44,338 bases of DNA from CAG-841 sp963656825 (GTDB lineage Bacteria > Bacillota > Clostridia > Oscillospirales > CAG-272): contig CAVKJG010000012.1 of assembly GCA_963656825.1 (NCBI GenBank), positions 1-44,338 on the forward strand, given 5' to 3'. Position 1 is the first letter of the stretch. Each line of letters opens with the position of its first letter. Position numbers and translations under genes: made by a program. The notes under the pieces are model-generated. The model saw only the letters and a list, made by a program, of their open reading frames with translations. It was not told the origin of the DNA and made no database searches. Below, piece by piece: positions 1 through 6,593 of the stretch.

Positions 1-1
1 T

Positions 2-769
2 CCCGACAGCTTTTCGGATTTTTCAAAGCCGATAATAAAAGCGCTCAAAGGACTTTCCGTAAACGCCGAGGCCTCGGGAAGAAACGACCTTCTTGCAGAC
101 GGCAGAAAATTTTCCGGAACGGCGCGCTGCGGATATGACAGAAAGGACAAAGGGCGCGTGATAATGCATCACGGCACGCTGCTGTTTTCCGCCGATATGA
201 GCGGACTTGCCGGAGCGCTTGTCACCGATCCCGAAAAGGCAAAATCAAAAGGAATAAAAAGCACCGCGGCAAGAGTCGTAAATCTCTGCACGCTTTTGCC
301 CGAGGAATATAAAAATATGGACGCCGAAGCGTTTATGAAATATCTTGAGGATTTCTTTGCCGGCACAAGCGGCGTAAAGNNNNNNNNNNGCGTAAAGGTG
401 AAAAGCTTTTCGTCCGAAGCACGGGCGCAGATAAAAGCGCTCGCAAAAGAAAAATACGCAAGCGAGGATTGGCTGCTTCGCGCGGGAAGCGGAGATTTCA
501 ACGTAAAAAAGAAAAAACGCTTTGATTTCGGCACGGTCGATATCCGCATTTTATGCTCTGCAAGCGAGGTCGGTATGCCGCCGGTAATATCAAAAATATC
601 AATCGGGGGCGATTTCATCGGCGACCGCGATATTGCCGGACTCGAAAACAGCCTTTGCGGAAAGTATTTTGAAAAAAACAATATTTTCTCTTTACTATCC
701 GATATCGATGTGGTAAAATATGTGCGTGGAGCGGATTCCGCCGCTCTTACGGAGCTTATGTTTGACTGA
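2..769 (+). CDS. lplA: Lipoate-protein ligase A, 5' end missing
   Basis: This gene enters from the left edge in frame 2 and lacks its start and N-terminal part. LplA adenylates lipoate and transfers it to a lysine of E2 or H-protein domains in the cytoplasm. The visible part opens with the active-site segment GRNDLLADGRKFSGTA, followed by RKDKGRVIMHHGTLLFSAD, both typical of LplA. The C-terminal accessory domain follows, with RFDFGTVDIRI and an IGGDFIGDRDI segment. A run of ten Ns at 380-389 interrupts the reading frame, but the frame is the same on both sides. The M18 peptidase gene starts 31 bases after the stop on the same strand. The assignment rests on motif recognition and is firm; the exact length is unknown. 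Confidence 0.9.
   Translation, partial: PDSFSDFSKPIIKALKGLSVNAEASGRNDLLADGRKFSGTARCGYDRKDKGRVIMHHGTLLFSADMSGLAGALVTDPEKAKSKGIKSTAARVVNLCTLLPEEYKNMDAEAFMKYLEDFFAGTSGVKXXXXVKVKSFSSEARAQIKALAKEKYASEDWLLRAGSGDFNVKKKKRFDFGTVDIRILCSASEVGMPPVISKISIGGDFIGDRDIAGLENSLCGKYFEKNNIFSLLSDIDVVKYVRGADSAALTELMFD
380..389. other. Scaffold gap of 10 Ns
   Basis: Ten undetermined bases lie inside lplA. The eight bases before the gap (GCGTAAAG, 372-379) recur directly after it (390-397). This is the pattern expected when two overlapping contig ends were joined by a gap instead of being merged. Deleting the gap and one copy removes 18 bases and keeps the frame, giving GVKVKSF. Confidence 0.85.
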
Positions 770-800
770 AAACATAAAACATAATACGGAGATGAACAAA

Positions 801-2078
801 ATGACAAAAAACAAAAAGTATGCAAAGGAGCTTCTGGACTTTCTCAATGCGGCTCCTACGCCGTTTCAATCGACGGACGAGCTTTCAAAAATGCTTGAAA
901 AAGCAGGAGCCGTAAAGCTTTGCGAGGGCGACGAATGGAAGCTTGAAAAGGATGTGCTTTATTATATGACAAAGGAAGGCACGCAGCTTTCCGCCTTCAG
1001 AATATCGGGCGAGCCGAAGGACGAAGGCTTCCGCATAGGCGCAGCGCATCAGGACGCGCCCGGCTTCCGCATAAAAACCGTGCCGTCAAAGGTCGATATG
1101 GGCTATGAGCGTATTTTCCTCGAATCCTACGGCGGACTTATTCTTCACGGCTGGGCGGATCGTCCGCTTTCCGTCGCCGGAAGAATATACATCAAAGACG
1201 AAAACGGCAATGCCGTAGCAAAAAACATAAATATTCACAAGCCCATACTTATAATGCCCAGCGCGGCGATTCATATGGTGAGGGGCGACGAGCAGGGCAA
1301 GTTCAACGTTCAGACGGAATTTTTGCCGTTCTTTTCGCAAAATTCCTCGGGCGAAGCCCGCTTTACCGAATATCTTGCAAAGGAGATCGGTTGCAAAAAG
1401 GAAGACATTCTTTCCTTCGAGCTTGCACCCTATGAATATTTCCCCGGCTGTTTTGTCGGCGAAAACGAAGAATTCATATCCGTGCCGCGCCTTGACGACG
1501 CCGCTATGGCGCACGCCATAATATCCGGAATTACGGAAGGCAAGGGCGGATGCGATATCGCCGTGATTTACGATCACGAGGAGATCGGCTCGAATTCCGA
1601 CAGAGGCGCAAGATCCGCCGTGCTTAAAATGCTTATCGACCGCATATGCGCGTCGCTCGGCTATACTGCCGAGGACAAATATCGCGCGCTTGCGAAAACC
1701 GTTGTATTTTCCGCGGACATGGCTCACGCAACGCACCCGTCGTTTGCGCAGAAATCCGATCCGAATCTGCCCGTAAAGCTGAACGGCGGGCCTGTGCTCA
1801 AGCTTGCAAGCCGTCAGTCCTATGCGACGTCTTCGCGCGGAACGGCGATATTCAGGCTTCTCTGCGAAAAAGCGAAAATTCCTTATCAGATATTCAACAA
1901 CCGCTCCGACGCAGGCGGCGGCGGCACAATAGGTCCGATGCTTTCCGCCGATCTCGGCACGGTGACGGTCGATATCGGAAATCCCATGCTTTCGATGCAT
2001 TCGGTAAGAGAGCTTGCCGGCACGGAGGACGGATACAATATGGTTCGTCTTTACGCGGCGTTCTTTGAGGGTAAATGA
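801..2078 (+). CDS. apeB: M18 family aminopeptidase (aspartyl aminopeptidase type)
   Basis: This is a cytoplasmic zinc aminopeptidase of about 425 residues, the usual size for family M18, whose members prefer acidic N-terminal residues. Metal-ligand motifs are visible in order: GAAHQDAPGF (His-x-Asp), RLDDAAMAHA, and YDHEEIGSNSDRGARS (Glu-Glu, like the DxEEVGS of the family). Further on come SADMAHATHPSF and the C-terminal GGTIGPMLSADLGTVTVDIGNPMLSMHSVRE block. I chose the ATG at 801 because GGAG (788-791) lies nine bases upstream; the ATG at 792 would sit directly on that site. The gene lies between lplA and yfbR, with only one base before the next start, so it is probably cotranscribed. The substrate is inferred from the family only. 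Confidence 0.9.
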   Translation: MTKNKKYAKELLDFLNAAPTPFQSTDELSKMLEKAGAVKLCEGDEWKLEKDVLYYMTKEGTQLSAFRISGEPKDEGFRIGAAHQDAPGFRIKTVPSKVDMGYERIFLESYGGLILHGWADRPLSVAGRIYIKDENGNAVAKNINIHKPILIMPSAAIHMVRGDEQGKFNVQTEFLPFFSQNSSGEARFTEYLAKEIGCKKEDILSFELAPYEYFPGCFVGENEEFISVPRLDDAAMAHAIISGITEGKGGCDIAVIYDHEEIGSNSDRGARSAVLKMLIDRICASLGYTAEDKYRALAKTVVFSADMAHATHPSFAQKSDPNLPVKLNGGPVLKLASRQSYATSSRGTAIFRLLCEKAKIPYQIFNNRSDAGGGGTIGPMLSADLGTVTVDIGNPMLSMHSVRELAGTEDGYNMVRLYAAFFEGK

Positions 2079-2079
2079 T

Positions 2080-2652
2080 ATGGCAAGCAGCTTTTTTTCA
2101 CTTATATTCAGAGAAAAATATATTCACAGATGGGGGCTTATGCGCAACACCTCCGAAGAAAATCTTTCTTCGCACAGCATGGAGGTTGCGATGATCGCTC
2201 ACGCTCTCGCGCTTATAGGGAATGAAATATACGGCCGGCAGTATGACGAGGGCGCGGTAATGGCGGCGGCGCTTTATCACGACGCCACCGAGGTTTTTAC
2301 CGGAGATATGCCCACGCCGGTAAAATATTTCAGCCGCGAAATGCGCGAAAACTACAAAATTGTCGAGCGGCAGGCGGTAAATCAGCTTATTGAAAAGCTA
2401 CCCGAAAAGCTGAAGCCCGCCTATGAGGCGCTTCTCGATTGTCCCGATGAGGATATTGAGCGCCTTGTCAAAATAGCGGACAAGCTTGCCGCATACATCA
2501 AATGCGTTGAAGAAGAAAAATGCGGAAACGGAGAATTCCGTTCGGCAAAGGATTCCACAATGAAGCTGCTTGAAGACTACAAATGTCCCGAGCTTGATTA
2601 CTTTATGGAAGAATTTCTGCCGGCATTTTCACTTACCCTCGACGAAATGTAA
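2080..2652 (+). CDS. yfbR: 5'-deoxynucleotidase, YfbR family (HD domain)
   Basis: The 190-residue protein matches E. coli YfbR closely in layout. YfbR is an HD-domain phosphohydrolase that dephosphorylates deoxyribonucleoside 5'-monophosphates. The signature is complete: RWGLMRNTSEENLSSHSMEVAMIAHAL (first His), ALYHDATEVFTGDMPTPVKYF (His-Asp), IADKLAAYIKCVEE (last Asp), and the C-terminal DYFMEEFLPAFSLTLDEM. The start at 2080 is preceded by GAGG (2067-2070), which lies inside the end of the M18 gene, one base upstream of the start, so translation is probably coupled. The stop codon is followed immediately by a dispersed repeat (2653 onward). The protein is likely to act in nucleotide salvage, alongside the cdd and deoB genes elsewhere in the window. 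Confidence 0.93.
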   Translation: MASSFFSLIFREKYIHRWGLMRNTSEENLSSHSMEVAMIAHALALIGNEIYGRQYDEGAVMAAALYHDATEVFTGDMPTPVKYFSREMRENYKIVERQAVNQLIEKLPEKLKPAYEALLDCPDEDIERLVKIADKLAAYIKCVEEEKCGNGEFRSAKDSTMKLLEDYKCPELDYFMEEFLPAFSLTLDEM

Positions 2653-2926
2653 CTTACTTTTCTTTGGAAAAGAAAAGCAGGCACCGTACTTTTCTTTGAA
2701 AAGAAAAGTAGGCAAAAGAAACTTCGGTTATCAAAAGCGATGTGCAAAGTTTTTAATACCCTCTCACCCGACTGCGTCGGGAGCTCTCCCACAGGGCGAG
2801 CCTCAAATTACAGACAAGCCTCTCCTTACGGGAGAGGTGGCGCACGAAGTGCGACGGAGAGGGCAAAAGGCCAAAGAAACTTCGGTTATCGGTGACGATA
2901 TGCAGAGTTTTTAATATCTGCACAGA
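2653..2926 (+). repeat. Dispersed intergenic repeat, copy A
   Basis: This is one of three copies in the window (others at 4206-4506 and 33838-34125). It begins one or two bases after the yfbR stop with a palindrome (arms TACTTTTCTTT / AAAGAAAAGTA), which is present twice here. Next comes a hairpin unit starting GCAAAAGAAACTT and ending near AGTTTTTAATA. The core (about 2760-2866) holds several short palindromes, including CCCGACTGCGTCGGG and CTCTCCTTACGGGAGAG. A second direct copy of the hairpin unit follows at about 2873-2914. Small reading frames across it are not conserved between the copies. It also fills the 363-base space before the next gene. Confidence 0.9.
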
Positions 2927-3015
2927 CAGAGCCTGTTGGAAAAGCAAAAGAAAATTTAATTTGCACGTTTTAGTTACAACAAAAAATTTTATTTATTATA
3001 AAGGAAGAAAAAATT

Positions 3016-4140
3016 ATGTACACAAATCAGCATCCTGAAATTCAGCCCGATAAGCTTGATGAAATTCTTGCCCTTCGTCCCGAAGGCGCGGAAAACTGCA
3101 AAAAACCCGTTTCGGATCTTTATGACCGTATGAAAGGTGCGGTTATAGGAAGATTTGCCGGTTGCGTTCTCGGCATTCCCGTAGAGCTTTACAAAATGTC
3201 GGATATGCAGGCGCTCGCTATGGAGTGCAATATGCAGTATCCACCCGTTGATTATTGGACAGGAACCGATCACCCCGAAAAAATTCATTATCAGGTAAAC
3301 AACAGAACCGAATATATTCTTGAAAATATAAACAAGGTTCCGGTTGACGACGACATAACCTATACCATCCTCAATCTGCTTCTTCTCGAAAAATACGGAA
3401 AAGGCTACACGGTAGACGACGCCGGCAAGCTCTGGCTCGATTATCTTCCCTATGCCTGCACCGCGGAAAGCGAAGCGCTTATGCAGCTCCGCGCGGGAAC
3501 AAAGGCAGAAAGCGCGGCAAACTTCAACAATTATGTCGAATGGATAGGCGCAGCTATCAGAGCGGACGCTTTCGGATATGCCGAAGCAGGCGATCCCGAA
3601 GCCGCCGCAAAGCTTTCTTATCCGGACGCCTACCTTACCCATCGTCAGAACGGTATTTACGGTGAAATGTTCTGTGCGGCAACCGTTGCCGCAGCTTTCA
3701 CGGCAGAAACCCCTCTCGACGCAGTAAAAGAAGGTATGAAGCAGATTCCGAAGGAATCAGAGCTTTATAAAGAGCTTGAATGGGCTTTCTCCTGCGAAGA
3801 AAAGGTTACAAACTATATCCGCGCGCGTCAGCTTCTTGACGAGCACTTCCCCAAAATGCACCCCGTTCATACAATAAACAATATGTGCGCTATCGTTTTC
3901 GCGCTTATGCTCGGCGGAAAAGATTATACAAAATGCATAGGCAACTGCGTTGCGATAGGTCTTGATAACGACTGCACGGGCGCGACAGTCGGCAGTATCG
4001 TCGGCGCATGCATAGGCTTCAAGAATATTCCCGAGCATTGGTACAAAAACTTCAACAACACCGTTATGACATATATAAACGACCATTCCACCCTTGCCCT
4101 TGACGACGTTATCGACAGATTCGTAAAGCTCAACGGCTGA
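3016..4140 (+). CDS. ADP-ribosylglycohydrolase family protein
   Basis: The 374-residue protein belongs to the ADP-ribosylglycohydrolase (DraG/ARH) family. These proteins remove ADP-ribose from proteins or small molecules using a binuclear Mg centre. Visible motifs are DRMKGAVIGRFAGCVLGIPVE near residue 38, the acidic DDDITYT near residue 115, NGIYGEMFCAA near residue 215, and the C-terminal metal site GLDNDCTGATVGSIVGA near residue 315. In the last motif Asn and Cys replace the more usual residues of GxDTDTxAA. AAGGAAG at 3001-3007 gives good ribosome spacing to the ATG. No ADP-ribosyltransferase partner is visible, so the substrate is unknown. The gene has its own terminator and lies between inverted repeat copies A and B. 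Confidence 0.85.
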   Translation: MYTNQHPEIQPDKLDEILALRPEGAENCKKPVSDLYDRMKGAVIGRFAGCVLGIPVELYKMSDMQALAMECNMQYPPVDYWTGTDHPEKIHYQVNNRTEYILENINKVPVDDDITYTILNLLLLEKYGKGYTVDDAGKLWLDYLPYACTAESEALMQLRAGTKAESAANFNNYVEWIGAAIRADAFGYAEAGDPEAAAKLSYPDAYLTHRQNGIYGEMFCAATVAAAFTAETPLDAVKEGMKQIPKESELYKELEWAFSCEEKVTNYIRARQLLDEHFPKMHPVHTINNMCAIVFALMLGGKDYTKCIGNCVAIGLDNDCTGATVGSIVGACIGFKNIPEHWYKNFNNTVMTYINDHSTLALDDVIDRFVKLNG

Positions 4141-4146
4141 TAAAAC

Positions 4147-4174
4147 AAAAGTCCCGCTCCGGCGGGACTTTTTA
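4147..4174 (+). terminator. Intrinsic terminator of the ADP-ribosylglycohydrolase gene
   Basis: The perfect stem GTCCCGC / GCGGGAC (4151-4157 with 4162-4168) has a 4-base loop, is preceded by AAAA and is followed by TTTTT. It starts six bases after the stop codon. Confidence 0.9.
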
Positions 4175-4205
4175 TTTGTATTGGTGATTTGAGATTCGTG
4201 TGCCG

Positions 4206-4506
4206 CGTTCTTCTGCACAGATGCTGAAAACTCTGTATATCATGCCCGATAATTAAAGTTTCTTTTGGTTTTTGCCCTCTCCGTCGCACTTCGTGCGCCA
4301 CCTCTCCCAGAGTGAGAGGCTTGTCTGTAATTTGAGGCTTGCCCTGTGGGAGATTTGCTTGGCTTGCGTAGCAAGGCGAGCAGGCTTCGCCGAGAAGAGG
4401 GCGATGTCACGGCTTGCCGTGACGGAGAAGGCTTTATCAACTCTGTATATCGTCACCGATAACCAAAGTTTCTTTTGCCTACTTTTCTTTTCCAAAGAAA
4501 AGTAGG
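4206..4506 (-). repeat. Dispersed intergenic repeat, copy B
   Basis: This copy lies in the opposite orientation to copy A. On the minus strand it begins beside the pepV stop codon (4507-4509) with the palindrome, then the first hairpin unit. A variable segment shared in part with copy C follows (GCAAGCCAAGCAAATC and AAGCCTGCTCG stretches), then the conserved core with AGCCTCAAATTACAGACAAG, then the second hairpin unit ending near 4225. The hairpin unit has arms AACTTTG and CAGAGTT around an inner TATCG-GTGA-CGATA stem-loop. The outer boundary near 4206 is approximate. Confidence 0.88.
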
Positions 4507-5895
4507 TTATTTGCAGAGGCGGATTATGGCTTCTGCGAAGATTTTGGCGTTTTGCTTCATACGCTCGACGGAAATAAATTCGCCGACGGAATGAATTTTG
4601 CAGTCCTCTCCGGGAAATTCCGCGCCGAAAGCAACGCCGCCCTCGATATCGTGAACATAGGTGCCGCCGCCGACAGCTATACAGCCGCCGCGCGCGCCGG
4701 TTATATCTTCGTAAACCTTGCTTAGCGTTTTTACAAAATCCGAATCGGCGGAGGTTTCGTGAGGTTCAACGCCGGAAAAATCGGAAAGCTCCATATTTTT
4801 TGCGGCGAAAGCCTTTTCAAGCCCCGCTTTTACTTTTTCGACAGAGCGGCAGAGCGGGAAGCGTATGTCAAACCTGCCCGTAAGCACGCCCTTTGAGTAC
4901 GAAAGAATACTGAGCACTTCCGTAAGCGCGCCGGATTTTTCGTCGGAGGCGGCGATTTTAAGCGACTTTCCGTCCGTTTCGCCGAAGGGGAAAAGCGAGG
5001 AAAGATTGCGGAACATAACGGTAGAATCATCGTCGCCGTAAAGCCTGCCGAGCATAGAGCAAAGTCCCGTTACGGCATTTATGCCCTCTGCCGGAGTCGA
5101 AGCGTGAGCACTCTTTCCCTTTACGGTTATAACGGTTTTGTCGCCGTCCTTTCCGAACGTGACAAGCTGACCTATCCCTGCGTTTTTTGCGGCGAGCGTA
5201 AGCTCAATATCCGAAAAACCGACAACTGTAGCCGATGCGCTTTCCGGAACGGCGTTTATAACCGTGCCGCCCGACGCCGAAAGCACCGATTTTGCTCCTC
5301 CGACGGAGCATTTTGCGGATACTTCGCCGCGAATCATACCCTTTTCTATATTTATAACGGGATAACTGCCGTCCGGAGTGAATACATTCGGAGGAAGCTT
5401 TGCCTGCTTTTTGTACCATTCAAGATCCGATGAACCGTTTTCTTCGTCCGTGCCGACAATAAAGCGCACGTTTTTTGAAAGCTTTATTCCGCAGTCCTTT
5501 ATGGCTTTCATTGCATAAAGCACGCAAACGGCAGGACCTTTGTCGTCCATTGTGCCTCTGCCGTAAAGCTTTCCGCCCGACATAAACATAGAAAACGGAG
5601 GAGTTTTCCAGCCTTCTCCGGCAGGAACAACGTCAAGATGACAGAGTATTCCAAGCGAAGGCTCTCCCTCCGGATAAAAGTCTATCGTGCCGACTCTGTT
5701 TTTGTGATTTTCGGTTTTGAATCCGAACGACGACGCAATATTAAGCATTTTATCAAGCACTTTTGCACATTCTTCGCCATAGGGCTTTCCTGGCACAGCC
5801 TTGCCTTTTACACTCGGAATTGCCACAAGCTCCGAAAGAGTGCCTATCATTTTCGTAAGATTGGCGTCTACATAATTGTATATTTCTGCGTTCAT
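4507..5895 (-). CDS. pepV: M20 family dipeptidase, PepV type
   Basis: This is a 462-residue cytoplasmic metallodipeptidase of the PepV branch, at normal full length. Binuclear zinc ligands are visible in order: LGILCHLDVVPAGEGW (His, Asp), YGRGTMDDKGP (bridging Asp), GTDEENGSSD (Glu-Glu), and the C-terminal CKIHSVGEFIS (His). The start at 5895 has GGAAGGAG eight bases upstream. A promoter-like pair (5931-5959) precedes it, so it is probably monocistronic. The stop codon directly abuts the palindromic end of repeat copy B, but the C-terminus (FAEAIIRLCK) looks intact. Its likely role is peptide degradation for amino acid supply; specificity cannot be read from the sequence. Confidence 0.9.
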   Translation of the reverse strand: MNAEIYNYVDANLTKMIGTLSELVAIPSVKGKAVPGKPYGEECAKVLDKMLNIASSFGFKTENHKNRVGTIDFYPEGEPSLGILCHLDVVPAGEGWKTPPFSMFMSGGKLYGRGTMDDKGPAVCVLYAMKAIKDCGIKLSKNVRFIVGTDEENGSSDLEWYKKQAKLPPNVFTPDGSYPVINIEKGMIRGEVSAKCSVGGAKSVLSASGGTVINAVPESASATVVGFSDIELTLAAKNAGIGQLVTFGKDGDKTVITVKGKSAHASTPAEGINAVTGLCSMLGRLYGDDDSTVMFRNLSSLFPFGETDGKSLKIAASDEKSGALTEVLSILSYSKGVLTGRFDIRFPLCRSVEKVKAGLEKAFAAKNMELSDFSGVEPHETSADSDFVKTLSKVYEDITGARGGCIAVGGGTYVHDIEGGVAFGAEFPGEDCKIHSVGEFISVERMKQNAKIFAEAIIRLCK

Positions 5896-5930
5896 AGAGG
5901 TTCTCCTTCCCTATAAATTCGTTTTTTATT

Positions 5931-5959
5931 ATTATATCATATGTTTTCTTGTTTTTCGA
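5931..5959 (-). promoter_or_regulatory. Putative sigma-A promoter of pepV
   Basis: On the minus strand, TCGAAA (5954-5959) and TATAAT (5931-5936) are separated by 17 bases. The -10 box is perfect and the -35 box is one base from TTGAAA. Confidence 0.6.
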
Positions 5960-5992
5960 TATAAATTTATTAAAAATTTTAATTTTCAGTTC

Positions 5993-6017
5993 AAAAGCCA
6001 CCCAAAAGGGTGGCTTT
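5993..6017 (-). terminator. Intrinsic terminator of the pheST operon
   Basis: On the minus strand the stem AAAGCCACCC / GGGTGGCTTT has a TTTT loop and a further T after it. It follows the phosphoribosyltransferase stop by a few bases and ends the pheS-pheT-phosphoribosyltransferase operon. Confidence 0.85.
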
Positions 6018-6023
6018 CCGTAT

Positions 6024-6578
6024 TTATTCTATTGCCGTTCCGTCTGCATTGAACAGAGGAAGCACCTGAAGAAATTTGATATCGTCGCGCTTTGCGGCGT
6101 CGCCCTCGGCAAGCACGCAAAGCCTTCCGACCGTGCTTCCGCCGGCTTTGGCAACAAGCTCTTCAAGGGCATGAATCGATTCGCCCGTGCTTATAACGTC
6201 GTCAACGATGAGAACTCTTTTGCCCTTCATAGCCGCAACGTCGTTGCCGTCGAGGTAAAGCGTCTGGGACGTGGCGTGAGTTATTGATTTGACCTCTATC
6301 GAGAAGATATCGCGCATATAAAGCTTCGGGGTTTTTCTTGCGAGAAGATAATTGTTTACGCCGGACTGACGCGCCATTTCATAAACAAGCGGAATTCCCT
6401 TGCTTTCGGCGGTTATCATTATGTCATGCTCTGGCGCGAGTTTAAGAAGCTCGGTTGCGGCGGCTTTTGTCAGCTCAACATCGCCGAACATTACAAAAGC
6501 ACCGATATAAAGCGACTCGTTTAAGGGACAAAGCGGAAGTCTGCGCCGGAGTCCCGCAATTTCTATGTCATAATACAT
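6024..6578 (-). CDS. Purine phosphoribosyltransferase (Apt/Xpt-like)
   Basis: The 184-residue protein carries the type I phosphoribosyltransferase PRPP-binding motif VLIVDDVISTGES near residue 125. Earlier come the segments ITAESKGIPLVYEMARQSG and LLARKTPKLYM, which resemble the base-binding region of adenine and xanthine phosphoribosyltransferases. Such enzymes join a free purine base to PRPP to form a nucleotide. The start at 6578 has AGGAGG upstream (TTTTACA spacer), 15 bases after pheT, and a terminator follows, so it is the last gene of the T-box-controlled operon. I cannot decide between adenine and xanthine/guanine as substrate; a regulatory PRTase is also possible. PRTase fold: firm. 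Exact base: uncertain. Confidence 0.8.
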   Translation of the reverse strand: MYYDIEIAGLRRRLPLCPLNESLYIGAFVMFGDVELTKAAATELLKLAPEHDIMITAESKGIPLVYEMARQSGVNNYLLARKTPKLYMRDIFSIEVKSITHATSQTLYLDGNDVAAMKGKRVLIVDDVISTGESIHALEELVAKAGGSTVGRLCVLAEGDAAKRDDIKFLQVLPLFNADGTAIE

Positions 6579-6593
6579 TGTAAAATCCTCCTT

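Noticed and set aside
2979..3001. TTACAA-17-TATAAA promoter for the ADP-ribosylglycohydrolase gene
   Set aside because: The start point would fall at or after the ribosome binding site, leaving no usable leader.
4253..4505. Overlapping small reading frames within the repeats on both strands
   Set aside because: They lie wholly in repeat sequence, lack ribosome sites and are not conserved between the three copies.
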